A stretch of 64,000 bases of DNA, taken from the NCBI GenBank assembly GCA_018657495.1, contig JABHXA010000008.1:62001-126000 (forward strand). The letters are read 5' to 3'. The notes below the pieces were generated by a model. That model saw only the letters and a list, made by a program, of their open reading frames with translations, was not told the DNA's origin and ran no database searches. Position numbers and translations under genes: made by a program. The stretch comes from Fidelibacterota bacterium (GTDB lineage: Bacteria; Fidelibacterota; Marinisomatia; SCGC-AAA003-L08; JACNLC01). This document shows, piece by piece, positions 56,383-64,000 of this stretch (positions are counted from its first letter, which is position 1; each line of letters starts with the position of its first letter).

Positions 56383-57930
56383 ATGAATAAAACAGAAACA
56401 ATCAATTTAGGCGGTATCATTTTTCACATTGAAGAAGATGCCTTTGCACAATTACAATCCTATATAACTTCAATAAAGAAACACTTTTCAGATACAGACA
56501 GCGCTGAAGAAATCGCTACTGATATAGAAGCTAGAATCGCTGAGATTCTTCAGGAAAAGAAAGTCAGTATCGTCACAAAAGAACATCTTGATGAAATCGT
56601 AAAAATCATGGGACAACCTGAAGATTACGGCGACGATGAATCTTCTGATGAACAGGATGATATGAATTTTACTAAAAAGAAAAAAATCAAAAAACGCTTT
56701 TATCGTCATCCTGAGGATAAACTTCTTGGCGGTGTAACTACCGGTTTGGGTGTTTATTTTAATATTGATCCGATATTAATACGTATTGCATTTATTCTGA
56801 CACTCTTTTTAGGCGGTTTTGGTCTACTTGCCTACCTCGTTTTATGGCTTGTTGTACCAGAAGCAGATTCAGCATCTGATTATTTGAAAATGAAGGGCGA
56901 ACCCATAACTGCTGAAAGCATTGGAAAGACATTTACCTCCAAAGTTGAAAACGTCGTCTCGCAGGCAAATGGAAATATGCTAAAATCATTCATACAGACA
57001 ATTGGCAATATCATTACCTTCATTTTTGAAATTACTATAAAAATAATTAAGAAATTACTTTTTGTTTTAAAGCCAATTTTAGGAATTGTTTTACTCCTTT
57101 TTGGATTGTTTCTCACGATTGGTTCAACATTTCTAATTTTGGCTTTTTCTGGTAGATTTGGAGTCAGTCAGGAATTTTTGATTCAGATTCATACTTTGAA
57201 CTCACTGTATAACAATTTTCCGATACATGAATCTGTTATCTTTATTGCTGTAATCCTTTTTGTGGGGATTCCAATATTTCAACTTATATACCTTGGGCTA
57301 AGATTCCTCCTGGGTCTTGCCAAACAGGCAAATTTTGTTGTTGGATTCTTGACCAGTATCTGGGTGTTGGCTTTGATATCTGTAGTTGCTTTTACAGTAT
57401 TTGGATTGTCGCAATTTTCAGAACAGGCTCAAAAAATCGAAACGGTTGATCTAAACGTCATCAAATCAGATACTTTGAATGTAGAGCTAAACGATCATCC
57501 TGATTTTTTCTGGGACGATGGCAAGGTTCGATTCAGAGAATCTATTGAAGGTAATCAAACATTGATATCAGATGTTAGTTTAGAGATTAGACAATCATCA
57601 GATAACAACTTTCATCTGGAATTTATAAAAAAGGCCAACGCGGATAACTATATCAGGGCTAAAGAAATCGCTGAAGACATAAACTACGAATTTGATATTT
57701 CAAAGGAGTCCCTGTCGCTTGATCAGTATTTTTCATATCCATCATATGATTCTTACAAATTTCAGGAAATTGAGTTAGTTCTATACGTCCCGGAAGGGAA
57801 GTCAGTTTTTCTTGATGAAAGTCTAAAATATTATATCGATGATATGGGCTCAAATCATAGTTATTATCAAATCCGGTATTCTGTTGGTCGCGTCTGGACG
57901 ATGCGATCCGGCGGTTTGCACAAAGACTAA
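56383..57930 (+). CDS. PspC-domain membrane stress protein
   Basis: An N-terminal cytoplasmic helical part (about 1-95), KNP-like with EEIATDIEARIAEILQEKK, precedes a PspC domain (about 107-167; DKLLGGVTTGLGVYFNIDP and LAYLVLWLVVPEA). Four further hydrophobic helices (about 205-355) and a C-terminal extracytoplasmic beta region (about 370-515) follow. PspC proteins respond to envelope stress. It sits 4 bp after padR, so it is probably under PadR control. Length 515 is common in FCB genomes. Confidence 0.92.
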   Translation: MNKTETINLGGIIFHIEEDAFAQLQSYITSIKKHFSDTDSAEEIATDIEARIAEILQEKKVSIVTKEHLDEIVKIMGQPEDYGDDESSDEQDDMNFTKKKKIKKRFYRHPEDKLLGGVTTGLGVYFNIDPILIRIAFILTLFLGGFGLLAYLVLWLVVPEADSASDYLKMKGEPITAESIGKTFTSKVENVVSQANGNMLKSFIQTIGNIITFIFEITIKIIKKLLFVLKPILGIVLLLFGLFLTIGSTFLILAFSGRFGVSQEFLIQIHTLNSLYNNFPIHESVIFIAVILFVGIPIFQLIYLGLRFLLGLAKQANFVVGFLTSIWVLALISVVAFTVFGLSQFSEQAQKIETVDLNVIKSDTLNVELNDHPDFFWDDGKVRFRESIEGNQTLISDVSLEIRQSSDNNFHLEFIKKANADNYIRAKEIAEDINYEFDISKESLSLDQYFSYPSYDSYKFQEIELVLYVPEGKSVFLDESLKYYIDDMGSNHSYYQIRYSVGRVWTMRSGGLHKD

Positions 57931-58014
57931 AACGGCGATGATTTTTAGTATGCCAGTCACAATGTGTTTAAGATCAGAAAAATCATCAAAATTGCATGAG
58001 AGTAGGAAAGTAAA

Positions 58015-58539
58015 ATGATAAGAAACTATTTATACACCACCTTGCAAACATTGTATAAAAACAGAATCATGTTGTTTGTTAACTTCATGGGACTGCTCAT
58101 GAGTCTGTCCATATGCATGGCGTCGATCATATATATAAAAGGTCACCATAGCAATGATAACTTTTATGGTGAAAGAAACACTGCTGATATCAAAAAATAT
58201 TCTAATGATAATGGAATCTTATTTTCGCCGATAAATAGATATTCTTCAAATCCACGATTAGTGACTCCAAATTATTGCAGCAAATGTCTAATAATTGAGC
58301 CCAAATTGAAAAAGGAAAATATTTCTAAAAATAAATCTTTATTCATGATACTTGGTGCAATTAACAATCTTGGTCTGCATACAAATGAAGAGGAGTTTCA
58401 AAATCCACATCAAAGCATGGTTAGATTAAATTCACCTCCTTACCCACAATTACCAATAATGAATTATGCTGTTTTTAACCTGCCTGATTTTGCCGATTTT
58501 AACCGAAACTCACAGCCAAACATCGAAATTAGACTGTAA
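58015..58539 (+). pseudogene. Truncated MacB/FtsX-type ABC permease remnant, 174 aa
   Basis: Residues about 1-55 match the start of MacB-type permeases: a NYLYTTLQTLYKNRIMLFVN amphipathic lead, one membrane helix (about 20-43) and a conserved YIKGHHSNDNFYGER segment, like the Y-x-x-x-x-L-SYD-F-H of intact permeases. After that the sequence diverges into Asn-rich low-complexity sequence and stops at 174; a working permease has about 400-800 residues and four helices. AGGA lies before the ATG, so it may still be translated. PadR genes often control such permeases, so this is probably a decayed third gene of the padR-pspC operon. Confidence 0.6.
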
Positions 58540-58565
58540 TTATTTTTATGGAATTGAATTGACAA

Positions 58566-58588
58566 AATCCTCATTCTATTTTGATTTA
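58566..58588. repeat. Short dispersed intergenic repeat, copy 2
   Basis: AATCCTCATTCT followed directly by ATTTTGATTTA; same as 33039-33062 apart from one missing base. Confidence 0.45.
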
Positions 58589-58701
58589 ATCCTTATTGAT
58601 AAATAAAACTTCTGTGTAAGCTGCCAACTCATTTTCTATTCTAAATGAGTGATTATATTGTTGCAATTTAAGTATCCAATTTAATCATGAAAGAGTAGAT
58701 T

Positions 58702-60288
58702 ATGACCCAAAAACACTTTCCAAAATTACACAGTCCATTTATTATTTTGTTTTTCCTCCTGTTGACGATTGCATCTGCTCAATGGTCGACAAACCCAGGA
58801 AATCCTCTTACTCTAGGAATCGGCATTGCGCCGCAGGTTCAGGCAACTGCAGATGGTGATGTCTATATTGCCTGGCTGACAGAGCCCAATTATCAGGTCT
58901 ATCTGCAGCATCTTAATCCTGATGGAGAGATAATGTGGGAGCAGAATGGTAAGCTCATTAGTGATTTTCCCAATTCATCATGGATAGCAGTATTTCATTT
59001 AAATCTTGCAGTAGATCATGATGGTAACGCCATTATCACAACTGTGGATACAAGGGCAGGGGACTGGGAAGTTTTTGTCTGGAAAGTAGCTCCCGATGGT
59101 ACCTTCTTATGGAATGAGGATGGCCTGCAATTATCATCATCCGGTACTGGAAATACAGCACCGCGATTGACTGTCCTGCCGGATAATTCTGTTGTAGTCA
59201 CCTGGAATCAGGCATTCGCTGATATAAAAATGCAGAGGATCTCACCTGAAGGGGAATTACTCTGGGGAGATAATGGGATTCAGCTGTCAGATCCGTCCGG
59301 TTCATTGATGACACCGCTGCCAATGATTACTGCAGATGATCTCATCCTTGTTCAATGGATCAAACAGTCCGGTGGATGGCCGCCAATCAGCGAGCTAACA
59401 AATCAAAAATTCGATTTTGACGGTAATGCCATATGGCCCAGCCCATTAGTTGTTGCAGGTCCAGTATCTTTTCCCATGGGAAATTGGTCACAGAAAACTG
59501 TTGCAGACAATAGCGGTGGGGCATTTTCGTCATGGACTGAAATGTCCGGGACGGCCCAGTCTGCAAAAGTTCGCCATATAACCAGTGATGGGCAAAATGG
59601 GTGGGCAGAGATCGATTTATCGACGGCATCTGGAAATTTTAGAACCAATCCCAAAATTGTAGTGTCTGATGACAGCCAGGAGTTAATGGCAGTTTGGACA
59701 GAGTCCGATGGGGGACAATCAAATCATGGAATATCAGCGCAGCGATTATCTCAAAGCGGAGATAGATTATGGGGCAATACGGGTTTCCCTGCTGTACCCT
59801 TAGGACCAAATAATACTTTTCTTGATCTTTCTGCATCTGGAATCGATGAAGACATCATAGCTGTTTATATCCAGCAGGCTTCGTTTTCAAATAATGATGT
59901 TTTTGCCTTCAGATTAAATGCCAGTGGTGAGTTTACGTGGGATAATCAGACTTACCAATTGACCATATCAAATAACTCAAAAACTGATCTGACCATTGTG
60001 AAAGGTCCCGGCTGTAATGTGGCAGTTTGGTCTGAGGACGGAACAATAACCGCCCATTGTTTACGCAATGACGGCACTCTTGGTGCACCCATCATCGAAG
60101 AAAACTGTCTCGCCGATGGTGACATCAATTTTGATGGGGATTTAAATATACTTGATATTGTTTCGATTGTTAATTTTATCATTGGCAACTCAACCCCAAC
60201 AGACGATCAGGTTTGTGCGGCGGATATAAACGAAGATGGCAGTATCGATATTCTTGATATCGTTCAAATACTTAATATCATATTATGA
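58702..60288 (+). CDS. Secreted beta-propeller-like protein with dockerin-like tail
   Basis: Signal peptide (about 1-26, ending ASAQ). Residues about 30-465 are repeated beta units with a recurrent W-x-E-x(N)G or D-x-DG-x-x-x-W pattern (NPDGEIMWEQNG, APDGTFLWNEDG, SPEGELLWGDNG), pointing to a propeller. No catalytic motif was seen. The dockerin-like pair ends the protein (GDINFDGDLNILDI and DINEDGSIDILDI). Monocistronic; strongly supported as a gene by length and signal peptide. Function unknown, probably binding. Confidence 0.85.
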   Translation: MTQKHFPKLHSPFIILFFLLLTIASAQWSTNPGNPLTLGIGIAPQVQATADGDVYIAWLTEPNYQVYLQHLNPDGEIMWEQNGKLISDFPNSSWIAVFHLNLAVDHDGNAIITTVDTRAGDWEVFVWKVAPDGTFLWNEDGLQLSSSGTGNTAPRLTVLPDNSVVVTWNQAFADIKMQRISPEGELLWGDNGIQLSDPSGSLMTPLPMITADDLILVQWIKQSGGWPPISELTNQKFDFDGNAIWPSPLVVAGPVSFPMGNWSQKTVADNSGGAFSSWTEMSGTAQSAKVRHITSDGQNGWAEIDLSTASGNFRTNPKIVVSDDSQELMAVWTESDGGQSNHGISAQRLSQSGDRLWGNTGFPAVPLGPNNTFLDLSASGIDEDIIAVYIQQASFSNNDVFAFRLNASGEFTWDNQTYQLTISNNSKTDLTIVKGPGCNVAVWSEDGTITAHCLRNDGTLGAPIIEENCLADGDINFDGDLNILDIVSIVNFIIGNSTPTDDQVCAADINEDGSIDILDIVQILNIIL

Positions 60289-60379
60289 CCAGAATTGGAA
60301 ACCATTAATATGGTTAGTAGCCCATGAGTTAAGTCATGGCTTACAGATAAAGTACAACTCAGTGGGAAAGTGTAAACTG

Positions 60380-60697
60380 TCAATCGATTGAGGTAAATTC
60401 TGCAAAAAGATTGCTAGCTTCAATTAGTTTTGATAATGGAGTAAATTCGCAAACCTCTGCATAGTCTTTCCATAATTTTAATACTACTGGGTTTGAATGA
60501 GCTGTCTCTATAGCTTTTTGTGATTTCCATTCAAATATCTCAATAATATTTCCTTCCTGTGATTTCATCGTAATTGAAGGTCTATTAGTAACAAGCCCCT
60601 CGTTTTGTAGTTTTTTCACATGATCCTCCATCAGCAAATCAAGTGCTTTCTCTTTGCCAGGTTTTGGCTTGTATGAGGCAATTACAATGATTCCCAA
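60380..60697 (-). CDS. Antibiotic biosynthesis monooxygenase (ABM) domain protein
   Basis: A small ferredoxin-like alpha/beta protein of 105 aa (IIVIASYKPKPGKEKALDLL, then IEIFEWKSQKAIETAHSNPV), the ABM fold used in small cofactor-free monooxygenases and heme-degrading enzymes. No specific catalytic residues could be assigned. TTG start at 60697 with AAAGGAGCAG upstream. 37 bp after the VOC gene on the same strand, probably co-transcribed. Confidence 0.82.
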   Translation of the reverse strand: MGIIVIASYKPKPGKEKALDLLMEDHVKKLQNEGLVTNRPSITMKSQEGNIIEIFEWKSQKAIETAHSNPVVLKLWKDYAEVCEFTPLSKLIEASNLFAEFTSID

Positions 60698-60734
60698 ATC
60701 TGCTCCTTTCCTTTATTCAACAAATATTCCCAAT

Positions 60735-61118
60735 TTAGGGACAATTTTCGTCAACGATCCAATATGGATTTCCTTCTAAATCATTGAAGCCACCATACCA
60801 AAATCCATCCTTTTTATCATATGATGGCCCAAAAGTAATATTGCTTCCTTTTTCTTTTAAATACTCAAAGAATTTTGACACATTTTTGACTTCGAATTGA
60901 AGAACGACTGTATTATTTTTTCTCTCTGACGGAAATACACCCATCTCTTTTGAGTCTGCAATACCAAGCAATATACCTTGTGAATTTTTGAGATTACAAT
61001 AATGGTAGTGATCCTCTACTAAATGGACTATGGTAAAATCAAGTACGTCAACATACCAATCAATCATTGCTTTAAAATTATCAGCAAAAATTACCGGTTC
61101 TCTTACACCGATTTTCAT
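60735..61118 (-). CDS. VOC (glyoxalase/bleomycin-resistance) family protein
   Basis: A 127-aa metal-dependent vicinal-oxygen-chelate fold: VIFADNFKAMIDWYVDVLDF at the start, VVLQFEVKNVSKFFEYLKEKG in the second half, and FNDLEGNPYWIVDEN at the end, with a typical Glu in LEGN. The first-half metal ligand is not obvious. AAGGAT precedes the ATG. Forms a two-gene unit with the ABM gene. Confidence 0.87.
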   Translation of the reverse strand: MKIGVREPVIFADNFKAMIDWYVDVLDFTIVHLVEDHYHYCNLKNSQGILLGIADSKEMGVFPSERKNNTVVLQFEVKNVSKFFEYLKEKGSNITFGPSYDKKDGFWYGGFNDLEGNPYWIVDENCP

Positions 61119-61282
61119 ATTGGTATCCTTTTGGTAATTGTGTAAAGTTGATTTCTGTAATTACTATACAGTTCAGTTTTTATAATGTTAGTAATATGGA
61201 TTCCCCAATATCAAGATTGAATTATTTGCATGGAAATTTTTCAATCTGAACAACTGAGTTATTTCAAATGGACATTATGAGA

Positions 61283-61732
61283 TTAAGTAAGTAAACCCTT
61301 TTGATGCATGGCTCTGGCGTATAAATACAAACCGAGGGCAATCACAAAAATGATCCCAGTGAAAATAAGGCCTAAGGCACCGCCCATTACTTCCATACCG
61401 TTTGAGAGTATATAGTTTTGAAATGTTGTAACAATTACAGAAATCACTGATGCCAAAAATATCCATTCTGAAGCACTCTTCTTCAATAATAATAATATTG
61501 CACCCACAACACCACCCCATACACCAATAGCCCAGGAGGCAACTGCCCATGATGGAATAGCATAGAAAAATTCCAGCTGCTCTGGAGTAAATGAGCTCAA
61601 ATAGCTTTCGTTTTTTGTTTGAGTCATTAAATAATCAAAGGCACCCATAGAACTCCATAATAATCCGCCAATGCCGATTACCCAAAGATGCCATGGTGTT
61701 TTATTCGCTGTTTCTTGTTGTGATTCAACCAT
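61283..61732 (-). CDS. Hypothetical integral membrane protein, 149 aa
   Basis: Four hydrophobic helices (about 13-32, 60-83, 87-106, 115-140). The sequence WSSMGAFDYLMTQTKNESYL followed by FYAIPSWAVASWAIGVWGGV is characteristic of a conserved but unnamed family of small bacterial membrane proteins. AGGAG lies before the ATG. Upstream of and on the same strand as the VOC-ABM pair, but 164 bp away. Confidence 0.8.
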   Translation of the reverse strand: MVESQQETANKTPWHLWVIGIGGLLWSSMGAFDYLMTQTKNESYLSSFTPEQLEFFYAIPSWAVASWAIGVWGGVVGAILLLLKKSASEWIFLASVISVIVTTFQNYILSNGMEVMGGALGLIFTGIIFVIALGLYLYARAMHQKGLLT

Positions 61733-62138
61733 TGTTTCTCCTGGTGTTTTGATTTCTGATTAAAGGATAATAATAGTTCAAAATTGTGATTAATTAATTG
61801 TCACATTTTGCAATTCTTCTTATCAAAAATTTAAGAAATTTATTGCTAACCAACAATTGATTATCAATTTTATCTCTCTTACTCATTATCCTCCTGTTTA
61901 TGTTAAGTCCATTTTTTATACTATTTTGAAATATATCAACACAAAGTCTTTCATTAATTTTAACTAAAATATTTCCAGATGATTTTGACACGACGCATTA
62001 AGTTATCTAGTTTATAATACTTTAATAGAAAAATAATTCACAATTTGTTCTTATTGATATCTTTTTGGTAATGGAATTCCAACTTTAAGTTATGTATCAA
62101 TATTATACTGAAATAACAATACAAAAAGCCTTTTCGAA
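61733..62138. other. 406-bp intergenic region
   Basis: AT-rich region between the membrane protein gene (minus) and the second kinase (plus). A 65-codon minus-strand frame here lacks a ribosome-binding site and any recognisable similarity. Nothing else seen. Confidence 0.4.
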
Positions 62139-64000
62139 ATGAACCAAAAACAAATCAAAAAATTTGAATCAAAATTAATTTCTGCAACTGATGATGAGAA
62201 ACTTGTGCATTTAGATTCTCTTGCGTTCGCATTACGTCATTCAGATACGAGCCGCGCCCAAAAATATGGAAGTGAATTGTTAGAATTGGCCATAAAATTA
62301 AATCATCCAAAATCAAAATCAAAAGCCTATAGACATTTGGGTGCTGCACATTACCTCAATGGTGAGTATTTTGAGACTATTAAAAACTTTGAAAGTAGTT
62401 TAAAGATTGAAAGAAATTTATTGAATGATGAAGGAGTTTCAGCTGGCTTAAATAATTTGGCGATAATATTTTCTAAAATTGGAAATAAACAAAAATCTCT
62501 CAATTATTATTTAAATGCTCTTGATCTATTCATAAAGACTGGAAATGTTGACGGACAAGCAGCATGTACATCAAATATAGGATTATTATATAGCGAATTA
62601 AATGATTTCAAGAATGCAAAAACCTACTATAAAAGGGCACTTGCACAAGCCGAAAAACATGAATACCAGTATGGAATAGCAACTACCGAATTAAATCTTG
62701 GTGAATTATTAGTTCAAGAGGATGATTATGAGGAAGCACTAAAACTTTTTAAGAATTCCCTTAAAAAATCACAAAAGCAAGATAGTCATATGTTGACAAT
62801 AAGTATTCTAATAAACATTTCAGTTGCATATAGCAAACAGAAAAAGTTTGATGAAGCTCTTATGTATATGACCAAAGCTTATAGAATTAGTGACGAATAT
62901 GATCATAAGGAAAAAAAGGCGGTGACATTATGTAGCCTCTCCAAAATTTATACTCATCTTGGAAAGTATAGTGAGGCGTTAGACCATAATACAAAAGCAA
63001 ATGACCTTTCAAATCAATTAGATTCTCCTAATTTAAAACGACAAGTATTCGAATCCTTTTCAATAATTTATGAAAAACTAGTTGATTTTGAGAATGCACT
63101 CAAATATTATAAACTCTTTACTGAACTTGAGAAAAAATATTTTGGTGAGAAAACCAAACTTGAAATATCTCAAATACATTCCAATAATAAATTTGAAAAA
63201 ATTGAGGAAGAAACTAGAAATCTTAAAGTACGGCACAAAGAAGTGACGAAGTCAGAAAAAGCCTACAAGAAGTTGTTTAATGATGGATCAGATGCAATAT
63301 ATATTCAGGACAATGAAGGTAAGTTTATTGATGTGAATAACCGAGTCATTGAAATGCATGGTTTTGCCAAAGAACATTTTATATCAAAAACATTTGCTGA
63401 TCTTGCCGCTCCAGGTCGAAATGAAATTGCAAATTTGGAAATGTATTTTCAAAAAGCGTCTGCTGGTGAACCGCAGCAATTTGAATTTTGGAGCATACGC
63501 AAAAATGGGGCTGTCTTTTCAATTGAGTTGCGAGTAAGTATTGGTGATTATTTTGGAAAAGAAGTCCTAATTGTATATGCGAGAGACATAACTAAACGAA
63601 GAGAGATTGAAAAAGAGAAAAAAATATTAGAAGCAAGAGTTGTTCACACAAAGAAACTGGAATCAATAGGAATTCTTGCCAGTGGGGTTGCTCATGAAAT
63701 TAATAACCCCCTTACAGCAGTGATTAATTATGCAGAATTGATAATGGCAAATGAAACATTATCACCTCGAATGAATCAGTGGATTGATGGAATACTTACT
63801 GGTGGTTACAGAGTATCTGAAATTGTTAAAAACTTATTGTCTTTCTCAAAAATGGAACTTGAAGTCTTTGAGGCTATTGACATAAAAATATTAGTTAAGA
63901 ATGCGATAGATCTGGTGGGCTCAAATCTTAGAGATGATGAAATAAATTTTAATTTTGATGCCAGTGAAGGGGAGGCCTCAATTCTTTGTCAAAAAGGTCA
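62139..64000 (+). CDS. Soluble TPR-PAS sensor histidine kinase (paralog 2, 3' end outside window)
   Basis: First 620 codons of a kinase closely similar along its whole visible length to the one at 24117. TPR units (VSAGLNNLAIIFSKIGNKQK, ACTSNIGLLYSELNDFKNAK), a PAS domain (YKKLFNDGSDAIYIQDNEGK, PAC end [15 protein letters not shown]) and the HisKA motif [12 protein letters not shown] are all present; the ATPase domain begins at the window edge. No membrane segment. The two genes are about 36 kb apart on the same strand, so they are dispersed paralogs and not a fresh tandem. Start ATG 62139 aligns with that of paralog 1 (MNQKQIKKFESKL versus [13 protein letters not shown]). Confidence 0.92.
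   Translation, partial: MNQKQIKKFESKLISATDDEKLVHLDSLAFALRHSDTSRAQKYGSELLELAIKLNHPKSKSKAYRHLGAAHYLNGEYFETIKNFESSLKIERNLLNDEGVSAGLNNLAIIFSKIGNKQKSLNYYLNALDLFIKTGNVDGQAACTSNIGLLYSELNDFKNAKTYYKRALAQAEKHEYQYGIATTELNLGELLVQEDDYEEALKLFKNSLKKSQKQDSHMLTISILINISVAYSKQKKFDEALMYMTKAYRISDEYDHKEKKAVTLCSLSKIYTHLGKYSEALDHNTKANDLSNQLDSPNLKRQVFESFSIIYEKLVDFENALKYYKLFTELEKKYFGEKTKLEISQIHSNNKFEKIEEETRNLKVRHKEVTKSEKAYKKLFNDGSDAIYIQDNEGKFIDVNNRVIEMHGFAKEHFISKTFADLAAPGRNEIANLEMYFQKASAGEPQQFEFWSIRKNGAVFSIELRVSIGDYFGKEVLIVYARDITKRREIEKEKKILEARVVHTKKLESIGILASGVAHEINNPLTAVINYAELIMANETLSPRMNQWIDGILTGGYRVSEIVKNLLSFSKMELEVFEAIDIKILVKNAIDLVGSNLRDDEINFNFDASEGEASILCQKG

Noticed and set aside
60300..60345. Possible hairpin (GCCCATGA...TCATGGC) after the dockerin protein gene
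   Set aside because: Bulged stem and no T-run, so not a convincing terminator.
61794..61991. Minus-strand frame of 65 codons in the 61.7-62.1 kb gap
   Set aside because: GTG start without ribosome-binding site, composition like AT-rich noise, no similarity.
1..64000. CRISPR arrays, insertion sequences, rRNA operons, phage blocks
   Set aside because: No regularly spaced repeats, transposase or integrase motifs, or rRNA-like segments were seen on either strand.

Overview
The window is AT-rich chromosomal DNA from a Gram-negative-type bacterium, most likely Candidatus Marinimicrobia (SAR406) or a close relative in the FCB group. This placement is inferred. The grounds are six secreted proteins that end in paired dockerin-like Ca-binding repeats, lipoproteins, an E. 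coli-type lapA/lapB-like pair, PspC and TIGR02206 membrane proteins, and a homodimeric-E1 pyruvate dehydrogenase operon. TTG starts are common: cstA, aceF, gltS, the SPOR gene, the ABM gene and the gene after the DEAD-box helicase. There is no rRNA, CRISPR array, insertion sequence or phage block. The only RNA gene recognised is a selenocysteine tRNA (selC).

Layout. 1-5.2 kb: a partial CstA transporter (minus strand), transketolase, a hypothetical protein and a fatty acid hydroxylase. 5.3-10.7 kb: a secreted peptide-modifying operon with two tandem Porphyromonas-type peptidylarginine deiminases (PPAD-like) and an M14 carboxypeptidase whose specificity position carries a carboxypeptidase-B-like Asp. 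10.8-15.0 kb (minus): queE, a HEAT-cyclophilin lipoprotein, queC, two small coiled-coil proteins and a GNAT acetyltransferase. 15.2-20.4 kb: envelope and tRNA-modification genes (M23 peptidase, miaB, lapA-like, lapB-like TPR, SPOR protein), then selC and a hairpin. 20.7-27.3 kb: a GC-richer PQQ-propeller membrane protein, a ribbon-helix-helix regulator, a TPR-PAS histidine kinase and an MscS channel. 27.5-33 kb: aceE-aceF-lpdA. 33-37 kb: a small secreted repeat protein, a glutamine amidotransferase, a DHH phosphoesterase and a transglutaminase-like lipoprotein. 37.2-46 kb: a surface-glycan region with four glycosyltransferase-type genes, a DUF2304 protein, a nucleotide-sugar dehydrogenase and a TMTC-like + TPR + degenerate sulfatase fusion. 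46.3-52.9 kb: GltS, a stand-alone E2-type acyltransferase, a TIGR02206 protein, a secreted dockerin protein, a DEAD-box helicase and a small partner. 53-60.3 kb: a CotH/lamin-tail secreted protein, PadR-PspC, an ABC-permease remnant and a further dockerin protein. 60.4-64 kb: ABM, VOC and membrane proteins, and the first 620 codons of a second TPR-PAS kinase, paralogous to the one at 24 kb.

The strongest unusual signal is the 5.3-10.7 kb operon. Both deiminases keep the residue spacing of P. gingivalis PPAD, including the Arg pair that selects C-terminal arginine. The adjacent carboxypeptidase is predicted to accept basic C-termini. All three end in the same dockerin-like module. Also notable are the TMTC-TPR-pseudosulfatase fusion, the recurrent dockerin-like tails, and a shared GTATTATGTATT element upstream of the ribbon-helix-helix and PadR regulators.
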